Shown: positions 7,736-17,880, numbered from the stretch's first letter. The stretch is 64,000 bases of DNA from Chloroflexota bacterium (GCA_019873645.1 JAIOAX010000002.1:1-64000); one strand, 5' to 3'. The notes: generated by a model from the sequence alone, not told the origin. Numbers and translations: made by a program.

Positions 7736-9430
7736 ATGTCAGCCAACGCCGTCACGATTGTCCAGGAGGGCAAGCTCGTCAACACCGAGGTGTCGCAACT
7801 CCGTCTGGGTGATGTGGTCGTCGCGCAGGCCGGCGATGTCGTGCCTGCCGACCTCCAACTGGTCGAGGCGCGCGGGCTGGAGGTGGATGAGTTCGAGATC
7901 ACCGGCGAAATCATGCCGGTGCTCAAAAAGGTCGGCGCGGCGGATGCCGTTCTGTACATGGGCAGCCGCGTCGTGCGTGGCGCGGCCAAAGGGACGGTCG
8001 TCGCTGTCGGCGAGCACACCGAATACGGCAAGGTGTTGCGGGAGGATTGGGAAGACGAGAAACCGGCCAAATTTCCTCTCTTCAAGACACGCTATCTGGG
8101 CCTGATCCTCGCGCTCTTGCCCGCTGTGCTCATTGCCATTGTGCGCACCCACCAGGTTGTGGGAGCGGTGGGACTGTATGGATTGGCAGCGCTTGCGCTG
8201 ATCGTGCTGCAAAATGACGCGCTTTTCCGTTCCTATCTGACCAATGCCGAATTGAAAACCCTGCAACGGCGCGGCATCCGTATCCGCAGCATAAGCGCAT
8301 TGGCAAAGCTGCGTGACGTTGATCTGATGTGCTTCGACAAAACCGGCGTTTTGACCACACGGCGCATGGCTGTCAAAACGCTCTACTTTGCGGACAGGGT
8401 GGCACAGGGCGACGACCCGCTGGCCGACAAGGCAAACGCCGACATCGCTGCGCTCGTCAAGCTGGGCTGCGCGTTGGGCAACGATGTCCTTTTCTACGAA
8501 AAGCTGGATCTGGCCACGCCGGTAGACAAGGCGCTCCTGGCGTATGCAACGCACAATGGCGTGGACGTGCAAGCCACGCTGGCGCGCTACCAGCGCATCT
8601 ACGATGAACCCTTTGACTCCGAAAAGCGTTTTATGGCGTCCGGCTTTGCGCGGGATGGACAGGCACTTTACTTTCTCAAAGGTGATCCGGATGTGGTGCT
8701 GCGCAAATGCCGTTCCTACGTCACCACGGACGGCGCGCAGCACCCGCTGGATTGGGAATTTCGACGTTTACAGGATGGATACCTGGACGCCGTCAGCCAG
8801 CAGCGCGACACCGCCATTGCACTGGCTTACCGGACCGAGTCGCCGGATCTCCCGCCCACCGGCTACACGTTCCTGTGCCTGTTCCAATTGGAGAATCCTT
8901 TACAACCCGACGCCCGCGACATCGTGAGCGCGCTCGCTGCGCGGGGGATTCGCAGTATGATGCTCACCGGCGACCGGGCTGCCACCGCTATCAAGATCAG
9001 CGCCGCGTGCGGGATCACGGCGGGATCGCAGGCTTGCCTGACCGGGCGGGTGCTGGAGCGGATGGGCGCAGTGGAGATCGCGCGGCAGTCGGACTATTGC
9101 GCTGTTTTCGCCCAACTGATGCCCTCGCAAAAGGGCTTCCTGATCCGCTTCCTGCAACGCGACGGGCACCGCGTCGCTATGATCGGGGACGGCCCCAACG
9201 ACGGCATCGCGCTGCGGGCGGCGGATGTCGGGATATCGTATGTCAACGACAGTTCGCCTATCGCGCGCCGGCTGGCGAAGATCCTGATCCACGAGTTGGC
9301 CGATCTATCGCTACTCATCGAAAGCGCCTTCAGGATAGAGCGAAGATCCAGAGATTGGAAGGTTTTCAGGATTGTGATCATCGTTGCATCGTTACTCGGC
9401 CTCTATCTGTATGTTTATGCCTTATCATAG
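7736..9430 (+). CDS. Reduced P-type ATPase in fluoride operon
   Basis: 564 residues carrying a complete set of P-type ATPase cytoplasmic domains but few membrane helices. The actuator domain starts at residue 1 and its usual TGES is TGEI (56-59). Two helices follow (about 119-136 and 142-160), where the second shows LQN in place of a PEGL/CPC ion-binding motif. The phosphorylation site is DKTGVLT (D201), then KGDPD (315), TGD (411) and hinge GDGPND (484-489). One last helix (about 543-561) ends the protein. Helices M1-M2 and most of the C-terminal bundle of 800-900-residue relatives are absent. AGGAGG lies 15 bases before ATG 7736, unusually far. Intact motifs argue against a pseudogene; MFS partnership is inferred. 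Confidence 0.8.
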   Translation: MSANAVTIVQEGKLVNTEVSQLRLGDVVVAQAGDVVPADLQLVEARGLEVDEFEITGEIMPVLKKVGAADAVLYMGSRVVRGAAKGTVVAVGEHTEYGKVLREDWEDEKPAKFPLFKTRYLGLILALLPAVLIAIVRTHQVVGAVGLYGLAALALIVLQNDALFRSYLTNAELKTLQRRGIRIRSISALAKLRDVDLMCFDKTGVLTTRRMAVKTLYFADRVAQGDDPLADKANADIAALVKLGCALGNDVLFYEKLDLATPVDKALLAYATHNGVDVQATLARYQRIYDEPFDSEKRFMASGFARDGQALYFLKGDPDVVLRKCRSYVTTDGAQHPLDWEFRRLQDGYLDAVSQQRDTAIALAYRTESPDLPPTGYTFLCLFQLENPLQPDARDIVSALAARGIRSMMLTGDRAATAIKISAACGITAGSQACLTGRVLERMGAVEIARQSDYCAVFAQLMPSQKGFLIRFLQRDGHRVAMIGDGPNDGIALRAADVGISYVNDSSPIARRLAKILIHELADLSLLIESAFRIERRSRDWKVFRIVIIVASLLGLYLYVYALS

Positions 9431-9435
9431 TATTG

Positions 9436-9469
9436 AGACCTGACAGGTTTCAGAAAACCTGTCAGGTCT
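9436..9469. repeat. 15-bp perfect inverted repeat
   Basis: AGACCTGACAGGTTT (9436-9450) and AAACCTGTCAGGTCT (9455-9469) form a 15-bp stem with a four-base loop, five bases after the ATPase stop codon. There is no T-run, so it is more likely a dispersed palindromic element than a strong intrinsic terminator, although it could protect the 3' end of the mRNA. Confidence 0.8.
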
Positions 9470-9488
9470 GGCGGAAACGCCCATCGGT

Positions 9489-9516
9489 TTGCCTTTGGCG
9501 CAATCGGTGGTACACT
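9489..9516 (+). promoter_or_regulatory. Candidate promoter of the second fluoride transcript
   Basis: TTGCCT (9489-9494) and TACACT (9511-9516), 16-bp spacer, place the start near 9523, at the base of the second aptamer. Each hexamer matches consensus in four positions. Confidence 0.5.
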
Positions 9517-9521
9517 TTCTC

Positions 9522-9592
9522 CTGCGCAAGCGATGAGGCTCGCTTGGGAAACCCAACTGCCGGTCACCGGATGATAGCCTCTACCCGTCAAC
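9522..9592 (+). ncRNA. Fluoride riboswitch (crcB motif) 2
   Basis: A textbook crcB-motif aptamer. GCAAGCGATGAGGCTCGCTT makes P1 with the conserved GCGATG. AACTGCCGG pairs with CCGGATGAT, and GCCTCTAC forms the pseudoknot with GAGGC. Fluoride binding is expected to stabilise the pseudoknot and prevent the overlapping terminator. It governs an unknown protein and enolase, a gene known from other genomes as a fluoride-riboswitch target because fluoride with Mg2+ and phosphate inhibits the enzyme. Confidence 0.95.
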
Positions 9593-9611
9593 ACGTGGTA
9601 GGGGCTTTTTT
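9576..9611 (+). terminator. Expression-platform terminator of riboswitch 2
   Basis: AGCCTCTACC (9576-9585) pairs with GGTAGGGGCT (9597-9606) and a T-run follows. The 5' arm is the aptamer pseudoknot strand, giving mutually exclusive folding. Confidence 0.9.
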
Positions 9612-9616
9612 GTTGT

Positions 9617-11399
<1,783 letters not shown>

Positions 11400-11412
11400 A
11401 GATCATCCCCTG

Positions 11413-11456
11413 GCTTCCGGGAGGCAAGACACCGCTTCCCGGAAGCTCATCTTTTT
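11413..11456. terminator. Terminator between eno and trpB
   Basis: GCTTCCGGGA (11413-11422) pairs with TCCCGGAAGC (11437-11446), followed by TCATCTTTTT on the plus strand. It sits between convergent genes and mainly ends the eno transcript. Confidence 0.8.
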
Positions 11457-11461
11457 ATCTG

Positions 11462-12670
11462 CTACACTCCTCCCAACGCTCCCGCGATAGTGTGCATATC
11501 CTTATCGCCGCGCCCGCTGATGTTGACGATCATGATCTGTTCGGGCGATAGGGTCGGCGCGCGTTTGATGGCTTCGGCGACGGCATGCGCGCTCTCCAGC
11601 GCAGGGATGATGCCTTCCAGGCGGCTGAGCATCTGCAAGGCATCTAACGCCTCGACGTCGGTGGCATAGACATATTCGGCGCGGCCCAGATCGCGCAGCC
11701 AGGCATGTTCCGGCCCGACGGCGGCATAATCCAGCCCCGCCGAAATGCTGTGCGTGAGTGCGATCTGCCCATCGGCATCTTGCAGCACATAGGTCCGCGT
11801 CCCGTGGAGCACGCCGAGCCGTCCCAGCGCCGGGTCGGCAAAACGCGCCGCATGCCGTCCACCGGCAATCCCCTCACCGCCGGCTTCCACGCCGATGAAC
11901 GCGACGCCTGCATCGCGCAGGAACGGATGAAACAGGCCGATGGCGTTCGAGCCGCCGCCGACGCAGGCCACCAGCGCATCGGGCAAACGTCCCGCGGCGG
12001 CAAGGATTTGTGCGCGCGCTTCCCTCCCGATGACCGATTGGAAGTCACGCACGATGCGTGGATAGGGGTGCGGCCCCAATGCCGAGCCGAGCAGGTAGTG
12101 GGTGTCGCGCACGTTCGTCACCCAGTCGCGGATGGCTTCGTTGATGGCGTCTTTGAGCGTGCGACTGCCGGCGTCCACGCCGCGCACCTCCGCGCCGAGC
12201 AAGTTCATCCGCAGGACGTTGAGCTTTTGCCGTTCGATGTCCACCGTCCCCATATAGACCACACATTCCAGCCCCAAGAGCGCGCAGACGGTGGCCGTGG
12301 CGACGCCGTGTTGCCCGGCCCCGGTCTCCGCGACGATGCGCCGCTTGCCCATACGTTTGGCGAGCAGCGCCTGACCGAGCGCATTGTTGATCTTGTGCGC
12401 GCCGGTGTGCGCCAGGTCCTCGCGTTTGAGATAGATTCGCGCCCCACCGAGCGTCTCCGTCAGCCGCCCGGCAAATGAGAGCGGCGTAGGCCGTCCGGCA
12501 TACTCGTGCAGCAGCCGTTCAAACTCCCGGACGAACGCCGGATCGGCGATGGCGGCGGTGTAGGCGGCTTCCAGTTCGCGCACGGCCGGCGTGAGGACTT
12601 CGGGGATGAATGCACCGCCGTAAGGGCCGTAGTAAGGACCGTTGGAAAGGGATAGGTCTGAATGGTTCAT
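11462..12670 (-). CDS. trpB: Tryptophan synthase beta chain
   Basis: Condenses indole with serine to tryptophan using PLP. The 402 residues include the PLP-binding lysine K93 in [13 protein letters not shown], the phosphate-binding GGGSNAIG loop and the C-terminal SGRGDKD. It is a TrpB1-type protein, as expected for a partner of TrpA. GAGG before the ATG at 12670 supports this start over an upstream in-frame one at 12709. It is the last gene of the minus-strand trp group and lies 13 bp after trpF. The normal neighbour trpA is absent from the window, since eno lies immediately downstream in opposite orientation. Confidence 0.97.
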   Translation of the reverse strand: MNHSDLSLSNGPYYGPYGGAFIPEVLTPAVRELEAAYTAAIADPAFVREFERLLHEYAGRPTPLSFAGRLTETLGGARIYLKREDLAHTGAHKINNALGQALLAKRMGKRRIVAETGAGQHGVATATVCALLGLECVVYMGTVDIERQKLNVLRMNLLGAEVRGVDAGSRTLKDAINEAIRDWVTNVRDTHYLLGSALGPHPYPRIVRDFQSVIGREARAQILAAAGRLPDALVACVGGGSNAIGLFHPFLRDAGVAFIGVEAGGEGIAGGRHAARFADPALGRLGVLHGTRTYVLQDADGQIALTHSISAGLDYAAVGPEHAWLRDLGRAEYVYATDVEALDALQMLSRLEGIIPALESAHAVAEAIKRAPTLSPEQIMIVNISGRGDKDMHTIAGALGGV

Positions 12671-12683
12671 TTTTTCCTCAAAA

Positions 12684-13361
12684 TTAGTTGTTCTTGATGG
12701 CGCTGACAAACGCGCGTACTTTCGCGTGATCTTTCCTCCCTTTCGTCGCTTCTACCCCGCTCGATACGTCTACACCCCACGGCTGCACCTGCGCGATGGC
12801 GTCCGCCACGTTTTCCGGTGTGAGGCCGCCCGCCAGTAGCAGACGACAGCGTTCCGCCAGCCAGCGCGCGATGGTCGCATCTGCCGTCAGTCCTGTGCCC
12901 CCCTTTTGTTGGGGGTGATAGGCGTCGAGAAGCAGATCAGGAGTAGACGGTAGACGGTAGACAGTAGACGGGGGGGAGGAGGGGATGGCAGCCAGGTAGT
13001 CCTCCAGCGCTGCTTGCGCCTCGGCGAGCGTTTGGGGGCGCAGGGCTTTGAAGGCATGCGGAGCCAGGGCCGCGACTGCGGCAGGCGTTTCCGCACCGTG
13101 CAGTTGCGCGAGGTCCAGGCCGGCGATTTCGATGATAGCGCGCACGGTGGCTACCGGTTCATCCACGAACACGCCCACGCAGCGCGGCGCCGCTTCCCCA
13201 AATTCTTCCCGGATTGCCCGGATGATCTCTCCCGCGCGTTCCGGCACAATGTAGCGCGGACTCGGCGGATAGAAGATAAAGCCCAAAAAATTCGCCCCGG
13301 CCTCGGCTGCGCAGCGCGCGTCCTCAAGATTCGTAATCCCACAAATTTTCACGTAGACCAT
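12684..13361 (-). CDS. trpF: Phosphoribosylanthranilate isomerase
   Basis: Catalyses the Amadori rearrangement in tryptophan synthesis. The 225 residues form a TIM barrel with the catalytic cysteine in VKICGIT (C7) and the general acid aspartate region [19 protein letters not shown] and VDVSSGVE bind the phosphate. Between barrel strands (about residues 129-143) lies a non-conserved stretch, [12 protein letters not shown], encoded by copies of the GTAGACGGTAGACAG word repeat also found between genes at 45307-45385. The barrel motifs after it are intact, so the protein is probably functional. It lies between trpC and trpB. Confidence 0.95.
   Translation of the reverse strand: MVYVKICGITNLEDARCAAEAGANFLGFIFYPPSPRYIVPERAGEIIRAIREEFGEAAPRCVGVFVDEPVATVRAIIEIAGLDLAQLHGAETPAAVAALAPHAFKALRPQTLAEAQAALEDYLAAIPSSPPSTVYRLPSTPDLLLDAYHPQQKGGTGLTADATIARWLAERCRLLLAGGLTPENVADAIAQVQPWGVDVSSGVEATKGRKDHAKVRAFVSAIKNN
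12935..12977. repeat. In-frame GTAGACGGTAGACAG repeat inside trpF
   Basis: Tandem GTAGACGG/GTAGACAG words form a short low-complexity block that stays in frame. The same words make up the intergenic stretches at 45307-45330 and 45362-45383. Confidence 0.85.
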
Positions 13362-13640
13362 AGTTATCTTCAGCCGACAGCCTTACTGAAAGCGGTTAGT
13401 AAAATCCGCGTCCCAAAGGTTTTGCGCTATTCACCGGGGATCTGGCGATCCCCTCGAAGCGAGAGAAGACAGAAATCTGCTCAATCTGCTCAATCTATTC
13501 CGAAAATACCACAGAGAACACAGAGGACACAGAGAAAATCTAAAAATTCTCCGTGCTCTCTGTATGCTCTGTGGTGAATAAGCTACCTGCACATTTTCAT
13601 CCTGGGTGGAGCGCATAGCTCATGATGTCTGCTGAAAAAA
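13362..13640. repeat. Repeat-filled spacer between trpC and trpF
   Basis: No gene. It holds hairpin GGGGATC-TGGC-GATCCCC (13437-13454), an imperfect inverted repeat built from CACAGAGAACACAGAGGACACAG words (13509-13575) and, at 13588-13632, a copy of a dispersed element reading CATTTTCATCCTGGGTGGAG then GCTCATGATGTCTGCTG. That element recurs three times at 27160-27510 and once at 57548-57590. Confidence 0.75.
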
Positions 13641-14450
13641 TTAGCGCAAATTCGCATGATCCGCAGTTAGCGTTGTGAATTGGCGCACTGTCTCCCCCAC
13701 ATCGCGCGCTGTGACCAGCGCTTCGCCCACCAGCATCGCATCCACGTTCATTGCCGCCAGGCGCACTACATCCTCCGGCGTGTGGATACCGCTCTCGGCA
13801 ACCAGAACCACATCGGCGGGCACGCGCGGGCGTAATGCGGCGGTCGTGTCGAGCGTGACGTGGAATGTGCGCAGATCGCGGTTGTTCACGCCGATGAGGC
13901 GCGGGCGCAGCGATAGCGCGCGTTCCAATTCCACCGCATTGTGGACTTCGATCAGCGCCGCCATACCCAGTTGGCGGATCAGCGCGTAGAGATTATACAG
14001 CGATGCATCGTCCAGCGCGGCAACGATGAGCAGCACGGCGTCCGCCCCAACAGCGCGCGCTTCATAGACCTGATACGCATCCACGATGAAGTCCTTGCGC
14101 AGCACAGGGATATCCACGGCCTGCCGCACGGCGCGCAGGTCGTCCAGGCTGCCCTGGAAGAAGCGTACATCGGTCAGCACACTGATCGCCGCCGCGCCGT
14201 TGGCGGCGTAGGTCTGCGCCAGTTTCACCGGATCAAAATTCGGGCAGAGCAGGCCCTTGCTCGGCGAGGCTTTTTTCACCTCGGCGATCAGGCTCACACC
14301 GGGCGCGCGCAAGGCCGCCAGAAAGTCGCGGGGCGGCGGGGCTGCTTCGGCTTCGTTGCGCCAGATGTTTAGCGGCCTGGTTTGCTTCTGCGAGGCGATT
14401 TCTTTGTGCTTGTGCGCGATGATTACATCCAAAATAGTGTCGGTTTGCAT
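13641..14450 (-). CDS. trpC: Indole-3-glycerol phosphate synthase
   Basis: Closes the indole ring from CdRP. The 269 residues match the family length, with the catalytic-lysine segment LIAEVKKASPSKG (about 53-65), VLRKDFIVD, LIGVNNRDL and the phosphate-binding AESGI and LVGEAL segments. The gene starts four bases after the methyltransferase stop, so it is translationally linked to the non-trp group upstream (toxin, antitoxin, methyltransferase) rather than to trpD, which lies 2.3 kb away. The next gene, trpF, follows after a 279-bp repeat-filled spacer. Confidence 0.97.
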   Translation of the reverse strand: MQTDTILDVIIAHKHKEIASQKQTRPLNIWRNEAEAAPPPRDFLAALRAPGVSLIAEVKKASPSKGLLCPNFDPVKLAQTYAANGAAAISVLTDVRFFQGSLDDLRAVRQAVDIPVLRKDFIVDAYQVYEARAVGADAVLLIVAALDDASLYNLYALIRQLGMAALIEVHNAVELERALSLRPRLIGVNNRDLRTFHVTLDTTAALRPRVPADVVLVAESGIHTPEDVVRLAAMNVDAMLVGEALVTARDVGETVRQFTTLTADHANLR

Positions 14451-14454
14451 AGGC

Positions 14455-15294
14455 TTACTCTATGACGCCGAAGCTGATTTTTCGTTCTTTCCGCGCCGTC
14501 AGGGTGAAAATCCACGGCAGCTTTCCGGCATACTGCGGATAGTGGTACCAGCGCTCAGTACAAGGTGCCATGCCGGGGAATAGCTTGAAAAACAGGCGGT
14601 CGTACTCGTTGAACGATTCCAGGCGCAGCCCGGCTTTGAGTAGTGCGTTGAGGATATCGCTGATGCCCCACGTCCATTCGTAGGAGGCGGTTGCGTGCCT
14701 GTAGGTGTCGTCAGCATAGTCGTCGCTGGCTTCCCAGTACCTTGGTTCGGCGGTGTGAAAGTACGAGTATAGCGGCTTCAGTTCCCCGGTTTCGGTCTCC
14801 TCGAAGGCGTTCCACATAGGATGCGATTCCATGATATAGAACAGCCCGCCCGGCTTGAGGAAGTGCGCGATGATACGCGCCCATGCGTCGAGATCGCGCA
14901 GCCAGCACAGTACACCGCGCGAGGTGTAGACGATGTCGAACTGCCCTTCCAGGACGTTGGGCAAGTCATAGATTCCCGCTTCGATAAACGTTGTGGCCAG
15001 TCCGATCTCTTGTGCCAATTGCCGCGCTGCTGCAATGGAAGCCGCCGAGAAATCCACACCCGTGACAATTGCGCCGCGCCTGGCCCACGAGAGTGTGTCC
15101 GTCCCGATATGACATTGCAGGTGCAGCAACGTCTTACCGGTCACATCGCCGACCTCGCGCAGCTCGATCTCGTCCAGCGCGCTGCCGCCGGCCTTGAGCA
15201 GCGTCACTTCCTCGTATGCTTCGACGTGGATGGGCGTGACTTCATCCCAATGAGCTTGATTCGTTTGTTCTGCTGGCGTCAAGGTGTTTTTCAT
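14455..15294 (-). CDS. Class I SAM-dependent methyltransferase
   Basis: 279 residues. The SAM-binding motif I appears as LLHLQCHIGTDTLSWARRG (about 56-74), followed by VTGVDFSAASIAAAR and the motif IV region FDIVYTSRGVLCWL. The sequence resembles small-molecule methyltransferases of the UbiE/Methyltransf_25 type; the substrate is unknown. Its ATG overlaps the antitoxin stop codon by four bases (ATGA), and its own stop is four bases before trpC, so it bridges a toxin-antitoxin pair and trpC in one minus-strand unit. An aromatic or tryptophan-pathway substrate would fit the neighbourhood but is speculation. Confidence 0.85.
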   Translation of the reverse strand: MKNTLTPAEQTNQAHWDEVTPIHVEAYEEVTLLKAGGSALDEIELREVGDVTGKTLLHLQCHIGTDTLSWARRGAIVTGVDFSAASIAAARQLAQEIGLATTFIEAGIYDLPNVLEGQFDIVYTSRGVLCWLRDLDAWARIIAHFLKPGGLFYIMESHPMWNAFEETETGELKPLYSYFHTAEPRYWEASDDYADDTYRHATASYEWTWGISDILNALLKAGLRLESFNEYDRLFFKLFPGMAPCTERWYHYPQYAGKLPWIFTLTARKERKISFGVIE

Positions 15295-15533
15295 GGTGTC
15301 TCTGGCGATATGTCGTAAGTGCGGCGGCCTTCGTGGATGAAATTCACGATTTCAGTAGCCGTGATGTTGAGATTAACGCCAGCGACATCCAAAGGGGAGT
15401 CAACGCGTGATTGCGGTTTGAGCACAAATACCTGCCCGTCTCTACGCTTGATCAGCACTTCGCCTTCCTGCAAGGCTCGATTTAGCAACGTGGCCAGTTT
15501 TTGACGTGCTTCAGTATATGTGTATACGTTCAT
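15291..15533 (-). CDS. Phd/YefM-type antitoxin
   Basis: 80 residues. The N-terminus YTYTEARQKLATLLNRALQEGEVLIKRRDGQVFVL is the typical Phd/YefM DNA-binding fold with its beta-hairpin. The C-terminal tail (EIVNFIHEGRRTYD) would wrap the toxin. It overlaps the PIN toxin upstream and the methyltransferase downstream by four bases each. The order is toxin first and antitoxin second, the reverse of most vapBC pairs. Confidence 0.8.
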   Translation of the reverse strand: MNVYTYTEARQKLATLLNRALQEGEVLIKRRDGQVFVLKPQSRVDSPLDVAGVNLNITATEIVNFIHEGRRTYDISPETP

Positions 15534-15928
15534 GCGTTCACCTCAATAATTCGGATATTCTTACTCTCCGCCAGATGCCTTAGGCTTTTGTCGAGCGAAA
15601 TCAATGGTGCATTGTATCGCAACGCGCAGCGGATCAAATAGGCATCGTAAGCATAGATGTTCAGTTCCGCCGCGATTTTCAGCGATTCATCCAGTTCTAC
15701 TTCGACAAATCGCAGCGGGATATGGCGGTAAGCCTGAAGCGCTTGGCGTGCTTGAAACAACGTGATTCGATTCTGCTTCAGCATTGCCGAAAACGCATTG
15801 CCGATCTCCCAATGAATCGAAGTTGGTGCGATCAGATTTGTTTTGCGTGTCAATGTGATAAGTTGACTCTTTGTTGGTTCGTTTGCGATAACGGCGATGA
15901 TGACTGAAGCATCTACGACAAGATCCAT
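15530..15928 (-). CDS. PIN-domain toxin (VapC family)
   Basis: A predicted Mg2+-dependent RNase of 132 residues. The four acidic PIN residues are visible: D6 in VVDASVI, E41 in HWEIGNAF, D95 in YAYDAYLIRCAL and D113 in LISLDKSL. It is the first gene of a minus-strand unit running through antitoxin and methyltransferase to trpC, and it has its own promoter and a palindromic site upstream. AT content is higher than in the surrounding trp genes, suggesting later acquisition. Confidence 0.85.
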   Translation of the reverse strand: MDLVVDASVIIAVIANEPTKSQLITLTRKTNLIAPTSIHWEIGNAFSAMLKQNRITLFQARQALQAYRHIPLRFVEVELDESLKIAAELNIYAYDAYLIRCALRYNAPLISLDKSLRHLAESKNIRIIEVNA

Positions 15929-15944
15929 GTGACACCTCGCTATG

Positions 15945-15989
15945 GTACAATTGTACTTATATTATACTTGTACATTGTCAGTAATACAA
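15945..15989 (-). promoter_or_regulatory. Toxin-antitoxin promoter and operator
   Basis: On the minus strand TTGTAT is followed after 17 bp by TATAAT (15966-15961). Just downstream lies the perfect 12-bp palindrome GTACAATTGTAC (15945-15956), a plausible binding site for the Phd-type antitoxin. Confidence 0.55.
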
Positions 15990-15990
15990 A

Positions 15991-16217
15991 TCCAGATTGG
16001 GATGGTTCAGAATAGGTTGACACTTTCAGAAATTAGGCTCTCCTGAAAAGCTGTATTTGGAAAGACGGGTATCGTCCAAATCGCAGTTTGAGGCTATTTT
16101 AACGCTCAAATCAGAGAGATTTTCGCCGATTTCACGAAATTTTGATAAATAGAATTTTCGTGTCGAATTGAAATTGTAAACCTATTTCCGCCGCAAATTG
16201 AACCATCCCTCCAGATT
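15991..16217. mobile_element. MITE with 8-bp target duplication
   Basis: Inverted ends GGGATGGTTCA (15999-16009) and TGAACCATCCC (16199-16209) bound a 211-bp AT-rich insert. The perfect direct repeat TCCAGATT (15991-15998 and 16210-16217) is a target-site duplication. Similarity continues inward: AATAGGTTGACACTTTCA on the left matches AATAGGTTTACAATTTCA on the inverted right end, after a short gap. There is no open reading frame for a transposase. It sits between the GNAT gene and the toxin promoter. Eight-base duplications are made by several IS families, so no parent is named. Confidence 0.85.
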
Positions 16218-16237
16218 GATCAGGAATGTATTTTGTC

Positions 16238-16693
16238 TCACACCTTCTCCAAAAACACAATCGTATGCGTCGGCATATCCTGGCGTTTGAACTCACGATA
16301 CCCCAGTTTGTGGTAAAGGTGCAACGCCGGCTCGCTCTTGTGACCGGTGAACAGCTCAAAGCGCCGTGCTGTGGAAAAGTGATGCTCTACGGCCCGCATA
16401 AGCTGCGTCCCGATGCCCCGGTTTTGCAGGTCTGGGTGGACGATTAGCCGTCCGATGTAACAGGTGTCGTCTTTCACATAGCCGCGCACCGAACCAACAA
16501 TGCGCTCTCCGACCATGGCTTTGAAAAACGCCATACGCGCAAAGTCCGCCTGGATTTCTTCCAGAGTTTGGCGCAGCGGCGGCAGATCAAAATCGTTATA
16601 CCGCTGCGCCTCGCTCTGATAGGCCAGCTTCTGCAAGGCCAGAATGACTTCTAAATCGGCTTCTGTCGCCGGTACGATGATGATGTTTGACAT
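16238..16693 (-). CDS. GNAT family N-acetyltransferase
   Basis: 151 residues forming one GNAT domain. Acetyl-CoA binding motif A is RLIVHPDLQNRGIGTQLM (about 83-100), and the C-terminal LYHKLGYREFKRQDM is the usual motif B end. The substrate is unknown. It lies 67 bp downstream of trpD on the same strand and is probably the last gene of the trpEGD transcript, with a MITE directly after it. Confidence 0.88.
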   Translation of the reverse strand: MSNIIIVPATEADLEVILALQKLAYQSEAQRYNDFDLPPLRQTLEEIQADFARMAFFKAMVGERIVGSVRGYVKDDTCYIGRLIVHPDLQNRGIGTQLMRAVEHHFSTARRFELFTGHKSEPALHLYHKLGYREFKRQDMPTHTIVFLEKV

Positions 16694-16760
16694 AGTGGTT
16701 TAGCCTCCAATACCCGTGAATAAGTCATTTGGTACAGCAGCTCGTTCACGGATATGAGCT

Positions 16761-17795
16761 TTAGCCTGCCAACCCCTGGCTGTATGCGATCAACGCCTCC
16801 AGTTTTCCTAACGCCGCTCCGCTATCCAGGCTCTCGGTTGCTTTGCGGACGCCATCCGCCAGGTCCGTCGCCAGCCCACCGACGTGCAGGGCCGCCGCCG
16901 CGTTGAGCAACGTCACGTCGCGTTTGGGGCCACGCTCCGTCCCATCCAGAATGGCGCGGGTGATGGCGGCATTCGTCGCCGGATCGCCGCCGCGTAGATC
17001 GGCGGGCGCAGCGCGCTCGAAGCCCAGGTCGCGCGGATCGAGCATTTGCGTCACCACAGCCCCGTTCCCCGGCGCGACGCCGAAGACGCTGATGCGGTTC
17101 GGGCCGGTTGTTGTCAACTCGTCCAGGCCACCGGCGCCGTGGACGACGTAGGCGGCGCGTGAACCGAGCGCCCGTAGCACGTTCGCCAGTGCCTCGGTGA
17201 GCGCTGGATCGTAGACGCCGAGCACCTGCGCCTGCGCGCCCGCCGGGTTGGTCAACGGCCCCAGGATGTTGAAGATGGTGCGCACGCCCAACTCGCGGCG
17301 TGGGCCGATGGCGTATTTCATCGCCGGGTGCAGTTTGGGCGCGAAGAGAAAGCCGATGCCCACCTCATCAATGCACTGCGCAACCTGCTCCGGTGTCAAA
17401 TCGAGGCTGACGCCCAGGGCGGCGAGCACATCCGCGCTGCCCGATTGACTGCTGACGCTGCGGTTGCCGTGTTTGGCAACGTGCAGTCCCGCGCCTGCCG
17501 CCACGAATGCCGCCGTCGTGGAGATGTTGAAGGTGCCGGCGCGGTCGCCGCCGGTACCGCAGGTATCCACCAGGTTGCTATGGCGCGGCGTCACCCTGAC
17601 GGCGGCCTGCCGCATCGCCCGCGCGCAACCGGTGATCTCCTCTACTGTCTCCCCTTTGGCGCGCAAGGCGATGAGGAACCCGGCAATCTGCGCTGGCGTC
17701 GCTTCCCCGGCCATCACCTGCGCCATGACCCCCTCGGCCTGCTCCATAGACAACGATTGTCCCGCTAACAGTTGATTCAAAGCTGCTGTAATCAT
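16761..17795 (-). CDS. trpD: Anthranilate phosphoribosyltransferase
   Basis: Transfers phosphoribose from PRPP to anthranilate. The 344 residues contain the PRPP loop DTCGTGGDRAGTFNIST, the KHGNRSVSSQSGSADVL anthranilate/PRPP segment and the FAPKLHPAMKY region; length is normal. AGGAGG precedes ATG 17795. It follows trpG after 82 bp of word repeats, and the two are separate proteins here rather than the TrpGD fusion of enterobacteria. It should be controlled by the T-box ahead of trpE. Confidence 0.97.
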   Translation of the reverse strand: MITAALNQLLAGQSLSMEQAEGVMAQVMAGEATPAQIAGFLIALRAKGETVEEITGCARAMRQAAVRVTPRHSNLVDTCGTGGDRAGTFNISTTAAFVAAGAGLHVAKHGNRSVSSQSGSADVLAALGVSLDLTPEQVAQCIDEVGIGFLFAPKLHPAMKYAIGPRRELGVRTIFNILGPLTNPAGAQAQVLGVYDPALTEALANVLRALGSRAAYVVHGAGGLDELTTTGPNRISVFGVAPGNGAVVTQMLDPRDLGFERAAPADLRGGDPATNAAITRAILDGTERGPKRDVTLLNAAAALHVGGLATDLADGVRKATESLDSGAALGKLEALIAYSQGLAG

Positions 17796-17809
17796 CGCAT
17801 TCCTCCTGT

Positions 17810-17880
17810 GATTAGGGATTAGGGATTAGGGATTAGGGATTGGGGATTGGAACCCCCTACTTCCTGCTCCCTAATCCCTA
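17810..17880. repeat. GGGATTAGGGATTGGGGATT word repeat
   Basis: Tandem ATTAGGG and ATTGGGG heptamers fill the trpD-trpG spacer and are mirrored by CCCTAATCCCTACTCCC at its end, allowing a hairpin. The same words fill the spacers at 20080-20130, 33305-33410, 40590-40690, 43660-43690 and 54040-54120. Confidence 0.85.

Noticed and set aside
7736-9430. P-type ATPase as a pseudogene
   Set aside because: The frame is intact over 564 codons, all phosphorylation and hinge motifs are kept, and it is tightly coupled to a riboswitch-controlled gene.
17810-17880. Telomere-like repeat or replication origin
   Set aside because: The ATTAGGG words occur in many spacers and inside genes; no DnaA boxes, dnaA or gene-strand switch were seen.
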